Position numbers and translations under genes: made by a program. A stretch of DNA of 64,000 nucleotides. It comes from Pseudomonadales bacterium. GTDB taxonomy: Bacteria > Pseudomonadota > Gammaproteobacteria > Pseudomonadales > Pseudohongiellaceae. The stretch is taken from positions 124,001 to 188,000 of the forward strand of contig JACKOJ010000005.1 of NCBI GenBank assembly GCA_024234325.1, written 5' to 3'. This document shows, in pieces, positions 51,626-60,127 of the stretch (position 1 is its first letter; each line of letters opens with the position of its first letter). The notes beneath the pieces were generated by a model that saw nothing but the letters and a program-made list of their open reading frames with translations, made no database searches and was not told the DNA's origin.

Positions 51626-52840
51626 ATGACGGAATCCACCCAGGTGTTCATCTACGACGGCGGGCGCAGCGCGTTCGGGCGGCAGGGAGGCGTACTGGCG
51701 CCGGTTCGCCCCGACGACCTTCTCGCCCATGTCATTCGCACGGTTGCCGGGCGCAACGCGTTTCCCCTTGAGGCCTATGAAGATGTGATCATGGGCAACA
51801 CCAATCAGGCGGGCGAGGATTGCCGCAATGTCGGGCGTTTTACCTCGCTGCTGGCAGGCATGCCCATCAGTGTTGGCGGACTCACGGTCAATCGCCTGTG
51901 CGGTTCCGGTCTGGCCGCTGTGCTCGATGCCGCCCGTTGCGTCCGTACCGGTGAGGGCAATCTGTTTCTCGCCGGAGGAGTGGAATCCATGAGCCGGGCT
52001 CCCCTGATCCTGTCCAAGGCCACCACAGCCTATGATCGCGGCCAGCAGATCGCCGACAGTACCCTCGGAGCCCGCTTTACCAACCCTGCCTTCGCCGACA
52101 CCTACGGCAACGACACCATGCCGCAGACTGCGGACAATATCGCTCGTGACATCGGGATCAGCAGGGAGGACAGCGACCGTTTCGCCGCACGCTCCCAGGC
52201 CTGCTACGAGGCGGCGCGTGCAGCCGGATTCTTCGATGGGGAAATCATCCCCGTGGAGGTGCCCCAGGGACGCAAGAAACCGCCACTGACGGTGAGTGCC
52301 GATGAGCACCCGCGCCCGGACTCCAATCTGGAAGCGCTGGCGGGTTTGCGCCCCCTGTTCGAGGGCGGCGTGGTGACGGCCGGCAATGCTTCCGGCATCA
52401 ACGACGGCGCTGCTGCCCTGATTCTGGGAGACCGGCAGATTGGCGAGCAATATGGCGTGCGTCCGCGTGCCCGCATTCTTGCGGGCGCCATCGCCGGGGT
52501 CGAGCCGCGGCTGATGGGGCTTGGCCCCGTCTTCGCGGGCCGCAAGGCGCTGGCCCGGGCCGGGCTGACGCTGGCCGACATGGACATTATTGAGATCAAT
52601 GAAGCCTTCGCCACCCAGGTGCTGGGTTGTCTCAAGCTGCTGGAGATCGCTGCGGATGACTCGCGGGTCAATCCCAACGGTGGCGCCATTGCAGTGGGGC
52701 ATCCCCTGGGCGCATCCGGTGCCCGCATCGCCCTGAGTGCCGTGCGGCAACTGGAGCGCAGCGGCGGGCGTTACGCACTGGTGAGCCTGTGTATCGGGGT
52801 GGGTCAGGGGGTGGCGGCGGTCATAGAGCGCCTGGATTGA
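51626..52840 (+). CDS. Acetyl-CoA C-acyltransferase (thiolase)
   Basis: The thiolytic last step of beta-oxidation. 404 residues with the nucleophile Cys in VNRLCGSGLAAV, His in GHPLGASGARI and the second Cys in SLCIGVGQGVA. GAAGGGA spaced 7 bp from ATG 51626 favours it over ATG 51620. Followed by the hydratase/dehydrogenase gene at 60 bp, so a fadA-fadB-like pair but in A-then-B order. Confidence 0.92.
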   Translation: MTESTQVFIYDGGRSAFGRQGGVLAPVRPDDLLAHVIRTVAGRNAFPLEAYEDVIMGNTNQAGEDCRNVGRFTSLLAGMPISVGGLTVNRLCGSGLAAVLDAARCVRTGEGNLFLAGGVESMSRAPLILSKATTAYDRGQQIADSTLGARFTNPAFADTYGNDTMPQTADNIARDIGISREDSDRFAARSQACYEAARAAGFFDGEIIPVEVPQGRKKPPLTVSADEHPRPDSNLEALAGLRPLFEGGVVTAGNASGINDGAAALILGDRQIGEQYGVRPRARILAGAIAGVEPRLMGLGPVFAGRKALARAGLTLADMDIIEINEAFATQVLGCLKLLEIAADDSRVNPNGGAIAVGHPLGASGARIALSAVRQLERSGGRYALVSLCIGVGQGVAAVIERLD

Positions 52841-52900
52841 AACCGGGTGGCGCGAAGGGGTCGCGTCACTCTGCCAGCAATCGAAGAAAGGGGGAATCGC

Positions 52901-55012
52901 ATGTCCAAGGTTGTGAGTTATGAACTGATCGATCACATTGGCGTGATCACGGTAGACAATCCGCCCGTCAACGCGCTGTCCCATGCGCTGCGACAGGGTC
53001 TGCAGGATGCCGTCACGGCGGCACAGAGCGACAGCAGCAAGGCACTGGTGCTGCTGTGCGCAGGGCGCACCTTCATCGCCGGTGCCGATATCACCGAGTT
53101 CGGCAAACCACCGCAAGCCCCCTCCTTGCCCGATGTGCTGGAGACTCTCGAAAATTCCACCAAGCCCATCGTCGCGGCCATTCACGGCACCGCGCTTGGC
53201 GGCGGCTTTGAAACGGCGCTTGCCTGCCATTACCGCTGTGCGCTGCCAAGTGCGAAGGTCGGTCTGCCCGAGGTCAAGCTGGGCATACTGCCCGGAGCAG
53301 GCGGCACCCAGCGTGTGCCGAGACTCGCAGGAGTGGAGGCGGCACTGGAGCTGATCATCAGCGGCAACCCGATTTCTGCGGCAGATGCCGGGGCGATGAA
53401 ACTGATTGACCGAGTGGTGCAGACCGAGGATCTGAAGTCGGCCGCAATAGCCTATGCGCAGGAGCTGGTGGCACTGTCGGCACCCCTGAAGCGGGTGCGT
53501 GATGTGCAGATCGATCCGAACTCCATTCCGGAAGGTTTCTTCGATGCCTATCGTCGCAAGGTGGCTGCCCGGGCAAGGGGGCAGATCGCCCAGGATCGCA
53601 TCGTCAGTTGCGTGGAAGCGGCAGTCACCCAATCGTTTGACGAGGGCCTGCAGACAGAGCGCGAGCTGTTCATGGAATGCCTGCAGTCACCGCAGTCCCG
53701 TGCCATGCGCCATGCATTCTTCGCGGAGCGTGAAGCCGCCAAAATCAAGGGTCTGCCAGCCGACACGCCGGTGCGGGACATTCGTCAGGTCGCCATCATC
53801 GGCGGTGGCACCATGGGTGGCGGCATCGCCATGTGTTTTGCCAACGCCGGCATTCCGGTGACCCTGCTGGAGATCAACGACGAGGCGCTGGAGCGCGGCC
53901 TGGGCATTATCCGCAAGAATTACACAATCACCGTGCAGAAGGGCCGTCTGAGTCAGCAGGAAATGGACTCGCGCATGGCGCTGATCGATGGCACAACGTC
54001 CTATGGGGATCTGAGCAAGGTCGATCTGGTGATCGAAGCGGTGTTTGAGAATCCCGACATCAAGAAGGAAGTGTTTGCGAAGCTCGATGCCGTGTGCAAG
54101 CCCGGCGCCATCCTCGCGTCCAACACCTCGTACCAGAACATCGACGATATCGCCGCAGCGACGTCGCGTCCCGCAGACGTGGTGGGTATGCACTTCTTCA
54201 GCCCGGCCAATGTCATGAAACTGCTGGAAGTCGTACGGGGCGACAAGACGGCCGACGACGTGCTGTCCACGGTGATGAAGATCGGCAAGAAGATCGGCAA
54301 GGTCTGTGTGCTCTCACGCGTGTGCTATGGTTTTATCGGCAACCGCATGCTCACCGGCTATGGTCGTCAGGCACACATGCTGCTGCTGGACGGTGCGACG
54401 CCGGCGCAGGTGGATGCGGCGGCAGAGGCCTTCGGCATGGCCATGGGACCGCTGGCGGTGGGCGATCTCGCCGGGCTGGATATCGGCTACAAGGCACGGC
54501 AGGCGCGGGAGGCGGCAGGGGACACGCTGGACCCTGCCACCCATTGTGTCGCCTCTGCGCTTGTCGAGATGGGGCGCCTCGGCCAGAAGACTGGGGCCGG
54601 GTACTACACCTACGATCCCCAGACCCGGGCACGCAAGAGCGATCCGGAAGTTGAGGCGCTGATTCGCGAACATGCGCAGAAGCTGGGCATTCGGCAGCGC
54701 GAGATCAGCGACGAGGAAATTGTTGCACGCCTGTTCTACCCTCTGATCAACGAGGGAGCCCTTATTCTGGAAGAAGGCGTTGCCCAGCGCCCGGGCGATA
54801 TCGATATCGTTTACCTCTATGGCTACGCGTTCCCCGCCTCCCGTGGGGGCCCCATGTTCTACGCCGATGAGGTCGGCCTGAAGACGGTGTGCGACACGAT
54901 AGAGCGTTTCGCCCGTGAGCTGGGGCCGGACTACTGGCAGCCCGCGCCTCTGCTGGCCCGACTGGCGGAGCAGGGCAGCACCTTCGCGCAATGGTCGAAA
55001 ACCCAGGAATAG
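52901..55012 (+). CDS. Enoyl-CoA hydratase / 3-hydroxyacyl-CoA dehydrogenase
   Basis: A multifunctional beta-oxidation protein, 703 residues. The hydratase domain (about 1-200) has FIAGADITEF and the catalytic Glu positions in GLPEVKLGILPGAGGTQR. The NAD-binding domain has IIGGGTMGGGIAMCF, the dyad HFFSPANVMKLLEVV and GFIGNRML. It is FadJ/PaaC-like in length. AAGGGGGA precedes ATG 52901. The alcohol dehydrogenase gene follows at 10 bp. Confidence 0.93.
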   Translation: MSKVVSYELIDHIGVITVDNPPVNALSHALRQGLQDAVTAAQSDSSKALVLLCAGRTFIAGADITEFGKPPQAPSLPDVLETLENSTKPIVAAIHGTALGGGFETALACHYRCALPSAKVGLPEVKLGILPGAGGTQRVPRLAGVEAALELIISGNPISAADAGAMKLIDRVVQTEDLKSAAIAYAQELVALSAPLKRVRDVQIDPNSIPEGFFDAYRRKVAARARGQIAQDRIVSCVEAAVTQSFDEGLQTERELFMECLQSPQSRAMRHAFFAEREAAKIKGLPADTPVRDIRQVAIIGGGTMGGGIAMCFANAGIPVTLLEINDEALERGLGIIRKNYTITVQKGRLSQQEMDSRMALIDGTTSYGDLSKVDLVIEAVFENPDIKKEVFAKLDAVCKPGAILASNTSYQNIDDIAAATSRPADVVGMHFFSPANVMKLLEVVRGDKTADDVLSTVMKIGKKIGKVCVLSRVCYGFIGNRMLTGYGRQAHMLLLDGATPAQVDAAAEAFGMAMGPLAVGDLAGLDIGYKARQAREAAGDTLDPATHCVASALVEMGRLGQKTGAGYYTYDPQTRARKSDPEVEALIREHAQKLGIRQREISDEEIVARLFYPLINEGALILEEGVAQRPGDIDIVYLYGYAFPASRGGPMFYADEVGLKTVCDTIERFARELGPDYWQPAPLLARLAEQGSTFAQWSKTQE

Positions 55013-55022
55013 GAGACGGCGG

Positions 55023-56066
55023 GTGATTGCCTACGAAACACGCGATCCCGGTGCCGCCCTGGCCAGGGTAGAGGCCCCGACTCCGGTCCCGGAGGGCTCA
55101 CAGGTGTTGCTGCGCATGCTCGCCTGCGGTGTATGTCACTCCGACATTCATTTGCACGAGGGGGTGTTTGATCTTGGCGACGGGCGTCACCTGGATGTCG
55201 GCCGCCCCGGTCAGGTGCTGGGACACGAAATTTTCGGGGAAGTCGTCGCACTGGGACCAGACGCCGAGGGCGTACGCGTCGGCGAGCGCCGCGTGGTGTA
55301 TCCCTGGATCGGCTGCGGTGAGTGTGCCGCCTGTCGTCGCGGCGAGGAGCACCTGTGCACTCCCGGTCGTGGGCTTGGCACCGTCGTCAGCGGAGGCTTC
55401 GCCGATCATGTGCTGGTGCCGCACTCCCGCTATCTGTTTGACAAGGGCCATGTCGATGACGCGCTCGCCTCCACCTACGCCTGCTCCGGCCTGACTGCCT
55501 ACAGTGCTCTCAGGAAAATCGGCGAGCGTGTGGCGGGTGACGAGGTGCTGATTCTCGGCGCTGGCGGCGTGGGCATGATGGCGGTGCAGATCGCACAGTC
55601 CATGGGCATTGATCCATTGGTCGCCGATATCGACCCGCTGAAGCTGGAAGCCGCCCGCGGCATGGGGGTGTCCCGTGTCTTTCATTCCGGAGAGCGGGAA
55701 CAGGCCAAGGCCATTCGCAAGCTTTGCGACGGCGGGGTGTATGCTGTGCTCGATTTTGTCGGCGCGACCTCCTCCGCCGAATTTGGCCTTGCCTGCCTGC
55801 GCAAGGGGGGCAAGCTGATTGTTGTCGGACTCTACGGCGGCGCCCTGCATCTTCCCCTGCCGCTGTTGCCGATGAATGCGCGCACCATTCAGGGCAGCTA
55901 TGTGGGCAGCCTGCAGGAGATGCAGGAGTTGATGGCACTGGTGCGGGCGGGCAGCATTGCGCCGATCCGCATCGAGGAGCGACCCTTGCAGGAGGTGAGT
56001 CAGGCGCTGGCCGACCTCAAGGCGGGCAAGGTGTCGGGGCGTGTCGTGCTGCGCAGCGAGCCTTAG
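55023..56066 (+). CDS. Zinc-dependent alcohol dehydrogenase
   Basis: 347 residues of the MDR family: catalytic zinc ligands in ACGVCHSDIH and LGHEIFGEVV, the four structural-zinc cysteines in GCGECAACRRGEEHLC, and the Rossmann GAGGVGMMAVQ. The start is GTG. It follows the hydratase/dehydrogenase by 10 bp, so it is probably co-expressed and may oxidise an alcohol feeding the pathway. The substrate is unknown. Confidence 0.88.
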   Translation: MIAYETRDPGAALARVEAPTPVPEGSQVLLRMLACGVCHSDIHLHEGVFDLGDGRHLDVGRPGQVLGHEIFGEVVALGPDAEGVRVGERRVVYPWIGCGECAACRRGEEHLCTPGRGLGTVVSGGFADHVLVPHSRYLFDKGHVDDALASTYACSGLTAYSALRKIGERVAGDEVLILGAGGVGMMAVQIAQSMGIDPLVADIDPLKLEAARGMGVSRVFHSGEREQAKAIRKLCDGGVYAVLDFVGATSSAEFGLACLRKGGKLIVVGLYGGALHLPLPLLPMNARTIQGSYVGSLQEMQELMALVRAGSIAPIRIEERPLQEVSQALADLKAGKVSGRVVLRSEP

Positions 56067-56078
56067 TGGGGGCGCGCC

Positions 56079-56774
56079 TCAGCCTGCCGTCAGCGTGAAG
56101 ATGATAGAGGCGGGTTCGCCGGTGTGGGGATGCCGGGGTTCCACAACGTGTTGCAGATGCAGGCCGCTGCGGGCGAACAGTGTCTGCCAGGACGTCAGTG
56201 TGCGGTAATACCAGGGCGCAGCCCCGCGAAACTCTCCTCCCATGCCCTGCCAGGATTCCTTGCGCCAGCCATCCTGATGGCCCTGTTCCTGCGCAAGCGT
56301 GTTCGGGTGCAGCGTCTGAATGATCAGATGGCCTGCCGGTGCCAGCAGGCCCGGCACTGCTGCCAGAAGTGCCTCCACGCCCTCTTTGTCCAGAAGAGAG
56401 AAATTGCATACGACGGTGTCGAAAAGCCTGCCCCGCAGGGTACCGGGCAGCTCCTCATAGCGCATGTGCAGAAACTCGGGAGTGTGTGCGAGTGCGGGGG
56501 TTGAATTCTGTCGGGCAGCAAGGACCAGTGAGGCAATGGCGTCGGTGCCGGTGATGGCGATGCCCTCGGTGGCCAGACGCCAGCTCAGCCAGCCTTCTCC
56601 GCAGCCCAGGTCCAGTGCCGTGGCGGGCCGAGTGCCCAGCACTGCCTCGACAATCGCCTGATTGGTCACCAGGGTGCGGCTGGCAATTTTCTGCTGCCGG
56701 ATCGCGTCGGTCCAGGCCTGGGCGTTTTCCTCCCAACTGTGCAGAACGGCAGCACTGTCTTCCATGTGCGTCAT
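56079..56774 (-). CDS. Class I SAM-dependent methyltransferase
   Basis: 231 residues with the SAM loop ALDLGCGEGWLSWRLA (about 53-68), the acidic loop ITGTDAIASLV, and FDTVVCNFSLLDKEGVEALL as motif 4. It is like small-molecule methyltransferases of the UbiG/Tam group, without substrate signature. Convergent with the alcohol dehydrogenase, 12 bp between stops. Confidence 0.85.
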   Translation of the reverse strand: MTHMEDSAAVLHSWEENAQAWTDAIRQQKIASRTLVTNQAIVEAVLGTRPATALDLGCGEGWLSWRLATEGIAITGTDAIASLVLAARQNSTPALAHTPEFLHMRYEELPGTLRGRLFDTVVCNFSLLDKEGVEALLAAVPGLLAPAGHLIIQTLHPNTLAQEQGHQDGWRKESWQGMGGEFRGAAPWYYRTLTSWQTLFARSGLHLQHVVEPRHPHTGEPASIIFTLTAG

Positions 56775-56798
56775 GACGCCTTTGTGAGTCCGAGGCGT

Positions 56799-58070
56799 TC
56801 AGTCGACGATGGCGTCATACAGAAGTTCCTTGCTGCGCAGTTGCAGCTCGCGGGCATAGCGCAGATTGCGGTTCTGAATCATGCCGACAAAAACCACATC
56901 CTCCACCGGATCAATCCAGAACCAGGAGCCGGCAATCCCCCACCACCAGTAACTGCCCGCCGACATGCCGCCGTTCTTTGCCGGGTCGTTCACAATCGCG
57001 AAATCCAGCCCGAACACATTGCCGGGGTAGCCCGGAATCTCGGTCATGCCCGCAGGCAACTGATTGCTGCGCATCAGGGTGAGGCTGTCGGGAGAGAGAA
57101 TGCGCACCCCGTCCAGCTCGCCGCCGTTGGCCAGCATCTGGGCAAAGCGCAGATAGTCCTGCGCGGTGGAGGTCAGGCCGCCGCCGCCGGAGAGGAAGGG
57201 AACGGGATCAATGAATTCGCCGTTTTCCGGGCTGCTCAGGCCGTTGGGGCCGGAGGTGTATTCGCGGGAGAGGCGGGAAGCCTTGTCGCGACCGACATAG
57301 AAGCGGGTGTCCGTCATGCCCAGCGGCGTAAACAAACGTTCCTGCAGGAAGGCATCAAAGGACTTGCCGGAGAGTTTCTCCACCAGGTAGCCCTGCACGT
57401 CCACGGACACGCTGTAGTGCCACAGGGTGCCGGGCTGCTGGCGCAGTGGAATCTGGGCCAGCTTGTCGATCATGTCCTGCAGGCTGGACTGGCGATCCAG
57501 CACGTTCGCCTCGCTGTAAAGCGTGTCGACACGTGAGCGCGAGAAGGCGCCATAGGTCAGGCCGCCGGTGTGGCTCATCAATTCGCGCATCGTCATGGGA
57601 TGCTGTGCCAGTTCGGCCATGGGAATGCCGTTGGGGGCATCGTCCTTGGCGACGACGAGGTCTGCAAACTCGGGAATGTATTTGCCCACGGGGTCGTCCA
57701 GGGAGAATTTGCCCTCCTCGTAGAGCATCATCATCGCCACGCCGGTGATCGGCTTGGTCATGGAGAAGATGCGGAAGATGGTGTCCTCTTCCATGGGCAC
57801 GCCGTTCTCCAGATCCTGAAAGCCGTAGTGGTCCTGCTGCACCAGCTTGCCGTGACGCGCAACCAGCGTGACGATGCCGGCGAGCTGCCCTTTGTCCACT
57901 TCGCCCCGCATCGCGGCGGTGAACGCGGCCAGCTTCTCACTGCTCATGCCCACCTCTTCCGGGCTGGCGCTGGCAAGGTCTCTCTCTGCGGCCGTCAGTG
58001 AGGTGACATTCAGCAGGGCCAGGACGAGAATCAACCCTGTACGAATGAAAGAGTGGCGAATGACGCTCAT
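56799..58070 (-). CDS. Serine hydrolase, beta-lactamase class C fold
   Basis: 423 residues with a signal peptide (about 1-26, ending near SLTAA). The catalytic SxxK is SMTK in IFRIFSMTKPITG, the Tyr is in WHYSVSVDVQGYLVEK, and HTGG is present. The group includes esterases (EstB-like) and D-amino peptidases. AGGGGG 7 bp before ATG 58070 sets the start. Its stop is 24 bp from the methyltransferase start on the same strand, but joint function is not evident. Confidence 0.87.
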   Translation of the reverse strand: MSVIRHSFIRTGLILVLALLNVTSLTAAERDLASASPEEVGMSSEKLAAFTAAMRGEVDKGQLAGIVTLVARHGKLVQQDHYGFQDLENGVPMEEDTIFRIFSMTKPITGVAMMMLYEEGKFSLDDPVGKYIPEFADLVVAKDDAPNGIPMAELAQHPMTMRELMSHTGGLTYGAFSRSRVDTLYSEANVLDRQSSLQDMIDKLAQIPLRQQPGTLWHYSVSVDVQGYLVEKLSGKSFDAFLQERLFTPLGMTDTRFYVGRDKASRLSREYTSGPNGLSSPENGEFIDPVPFLSGGGGLTSTAQDYLRFAQMLANGGELDGVRILSPDSLTLMRSNQLPAGMTEIPGYPGNVFGLDFAIVNDPAKNGGMSAGSYWWWGIAGSWFWIDPVEDVVFVGMIQNRNLRYARELQLRSKELLYDAIVD

Positions 58071-58476
58071 GAGTATCCCCCTGGTGTGCGCGAGCTTCCT
58101 GATTTTTCGGGGATATAAGCACACTCCCTGGCCAATCTCAATGACACCGGGATGACAGGAGGGAGGCGGGAGGGCAGCAGGCCGGTGCTGGCGAGGGTCT
58201 CAAAAGGCAGGTCTCAAAAGATTGTGACAGGTGGGAGGACTGTGTGGGAAAAGGGGGCTGCCCGGCCGCAGACCCGAGGCGGGAAAACGCTGTCAGGATT
58301 GTCGGTGATATTCACCCGGCAACAGGGTGTGCCGGGCTTTGCAGCGAGGTCTGGCGGAATTGGTGGTTTGATTCGGCATGGCGTGCTCTCCTTGGGCGTT
58401 CGGGAGAGTCTGGCTGGCTGCGGGGACGCTGCGACGCACACAAACGTGTCGGCAGGTCTTCAGTGGCTGGCGTGAC
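58071..58476. other. 406-bp gap between serine hydrolase and hemP
   Basis: No convincing gene. It holds an 11-bp direct repeat (GGTCTCAAAAG at 58196-58206 and 58210-58220) and a perfect 7-bp hairpin CCCGGCA/TGCCGGG at 58315-58336 without a T-run, which could end the hemP transcript. Nothing else is recognised. Confidence 0.5.
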
Positions 58477-58641
58477 TCACTTGGTCAGTATCAGTTTGCG
58501 GTTCGCGGTAATCCGCAGAGTGTAGCGTTCTCCGTTGTGGAGGATGACAAGCGTTCCTTTGGGGCCCAGCAGGCGGGCGCTGCTGATCTCCTCCGGGCAG
58601 GTGTTGCGGCGCTCAGCGTTGTTCTGTGTGCTGTCGCTCAT
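58477..58641 (-). CDS. hemP: Hemin uptake protein HemP
   Basis: A 54-residue protein easy to miss by length. It has the family core SSARLLGPKGTLVILHNGER followed by YTLRITANRKLILTK, closely matching HemP/HmuP proteins. In Bradyrhizobium and Burkholderia the homologue activates heme-receptor expression in low iron. A consensus-like promoter and Fur-like box lie upstream (58725-58770). No heme receptor or ABC genes are adjacent, so it would act in trans. Confidence 0.88.
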   Translation of the reverse strand: MSDSTQNNAERRNTCPEEISSARLLGPKGTLVILHNGERYTLRITANRKLILTK

Positions 58642-58724
58642 GGCTGACTCGTCTCCATCAAGGTTCTTTTCATCAGTCGGGCCTCGGGCGTCTTCGCGGA
58701 CGCCAGAGGCCTCATTGAAGTCAG

Positions 58725-58770
58725 ATCATAACAGGCCTGACGAGAGTTGCAAATAGGAATTGTTCTCATT
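58725..58770 (-). promoter_or_regulatory. hemP promoter with Fur-like box
   Basis: On the minus strand: AATGAGAACAATTCCTATT (58752-58770) matches the palindromic Fur consensus at 13 of 18 defined positions. It is followed directly by TTGCAA (58747-58752), a 16-bp spacer and TATGAT (58725-58730). Iron repression of hemP is the expected reading; it is inferred from the motif and the gene it controls. Confidence 0.6.
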
Positions 58771-58803
58771 TAAGAGAGGGAAGGTGGGGCGTGTTGCCAG
58801 ATC

Positions 58804-59835
58804 CTAGCGGGCAGCCTGCCTGGCGTCGTGCTCTTCCTGCCGTGCCCCCCGCAGGATCAGTTCCATGGAGTAGTTGCCCTCGTGGCAGGCAAACTCGTAC
58901 ATGGTCTCGCCCGGTGCCAGGTGATGCAGCAGCATCTCCACGGTGTAGGGGCGGGTGTAGATATTGGGGTCCGTGACGGTATAGGTGTAGAGGATTTCCG
59001 TGTCATTGACCCGGGTGAAACGCTCGTCCACTTCCAGCAGCTCGGAGGAGACCACGCGGAAGTTGGAGATCTCCGGGCGGAAGTTCGTGGTGTGCACCAC
59101 CAGGGTATCGTCTTCCCAATGGCCGATAGAGTCGCCGAACCACTGAGGCATGTTCGCCGGCTGGTGTTCCCCGTTGAGGCGAATGATGCGGGCGTCGTGC
59201 ACCATCTCGCCCAGAATCATCACATAGTCTTTGGTCTGCACAATTTGCGCATTGGAGTTGTAGGGCAGCAGCACCATCGGGGGCATGGTGCCGATGGCCG
59301 ACAGGCAGCGCTCTCCGGCATTGCGCATTTCCGGGCCGTCGAACTCCTGAAAGCCCTGGGCGCGCCACTGGCCGTAAATGTCTTTCTGGCGTCCACCCTC
59401 AACGAAGGGGAAGCGTCCGTTGGGCGGATCCACGACAAGAGACGTGCGGTATTCGCCGTTGATGCGGGTGACGCCCATGCCGACGTCGGAATAGTCCGCT
59501 TCGGCCTCCTGTCCGATGCGAACCCCGGCAGGCGGGGCGTCCCGGTCCGGGTCCAGCACGGTTTCGCGGCTGGATTCACGTTCGATCAGTGCGTTTTCCA
59601 GGTGCAGGGCCTCTTCCCGGCTGTAGCTGCGCTGCTCGCCAAGCTCCGTTGGGCGCTCCATGGGAGTCTGGGTCTGGTTGCCCCACATGCCCTGCAGATC
59701 GGGCTGGCCGTATTCGGTGCGGGGCATGACCCAGTTGGCCGGCACATCGGAATTCTGTGCGAAGGCGAGGCAGGGCAGCAGCGTGCAGAGCAGCACACGT
59801 CCGCTTGTGCGGGCTGTGCGGGAAAGCGAAGTCAT
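58804..59835 (-). CDS. Secreted protein of unknown function
   Basis: 343 residues with a signal peptide (about 1-25, ending LAFAQ). Recurrent features are YGQPDLQGMWGNQTQTPMER near the N-terminus, DDTLVVHTTNF and a FACHEGNYSMELILRG end. Proteins with this pattern are common in marine Gammaproteobacteria but I know no function. AAGGAA about 8 bp before ATG 59835 sets the start. It has a single pair of cysteines (ERCLSAIG, FACHEG) that could form a disulfide. Confidence 0.72.
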   Translation of the reverse strand: MTSLSRTARTSGRVLLCTLLPCLAFAQNSDVPANWVMPRTEYGQPDLQGMWGNQTQTPMERPTELGEQRSYSREEALHLENALIERESSRETVLDPDRDAPPAGVRIGQEAEADYSDVGMGVTRINGEYRTSLVVDPPNGRFPFVEGGRQKDIYGQWRAQGFQEFDGPEMRNAGERCLSAIGTMPPMVLLPYNSNAQIVQTKDYVMILGEMVHDARIIRLNGEHQPANMPQWFGDSIGHWEDDTLVVHTTNFRPEISNFRVVSSELLEVDERFTRVNDTEILYTYTVTDPNIYTRPYTVEMLLHHLAPGETMYEFACHEGNYSMELILRGARQEEHDARQAAR

Positions 59836-59884
59836 GGCGGGGTTCCTTTTTGTTTGTGCGCTAGGGTAAAGGAGGCAGGACGAC

Positions 59885-59913
59885 TTGACAATCTCCGGCT
59901 CACGCAGGATGAT
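59885..59913 (+). promoter_or_regulatory. Promoter of trpL-trpE(G)
   Basis: TTGACA (59885-59890) is a perfect -35. With a 17-bp spacer the -10 is GATGAT (59908-59913, 4 of 6). Transcription would start near 59920, only 2-4 nt before the leader-peptide ATG, giving a nearly leaderless message as reported for rhizobial trpL. Confidence 0.6.
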
Positions 59914-59922
59914 CGGCGCCCT

Positions 59923-60009
59923 ATGAATACTCTGAAACGCAACACGCACAGTCTCAGTTATTTTTGGTGGCCCGAATTCACGGGTCGCCTGCTTGGGTAT
60001 TTGCAGTAA
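59923..60009 (+). CDS. trpL: trp operon leader peptide
   Basis: A 28-codon reading frame with tandem Trp codons at residues 15-16 (SYFWWPEF), ending TAA. It lies between a -35-perfect promoter and a GC-rich hairpin, directly before the anthranilate synthase gene. Ribosome stalling at TGG-TGG when charged tRNA-Trp is low would favour an antiterminator and expression of trpE(G). There is no close SD (an AGGA lies 13 bp away), consistent with leaderless initiation. Confidence 0.85.
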   Translation: MNTLKRNTHSLSYFWWPEFTGRLLGYLQ

Positions 60010-60015
60010 ATATCC

Positions 60016-60042
60016 AGGGCCGCCCGGGAATCGGGCGGTCTT
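60016..60042 (+). terminator. trp attenuator hairpin
   Basis: CCGCCCG (60020-60026) and CGGGCGG (60032-60038) pair perfectly around GGAAT, extendable outward to about 11 bp with G-T pairs. TCTTCCTC follows, a weak U-tract. It lies 6 bp after the leader stop. An upstream segment CCCGAATTCACGGG inside the leader can form a competing stem. Confidence 0.65.
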
Positions 60043-60127
60043 CCTCACAGAGCTCTGAAAGCTCCTCGAACAGTCCCCCGAACCCCCGGCACGCTCTGGT
60101 CACTTTGACACAGAAGAGGGTTCCATC

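Noticed and set aside
51494..53632. Long open frame on the minus strand continuous with the acyl-CoA dehydrogenase
   Set aside because: It is antisense to thiolase and the hydratase/dehydrogenase, has no family motifs, and a strong SD marks the true start at 51493.
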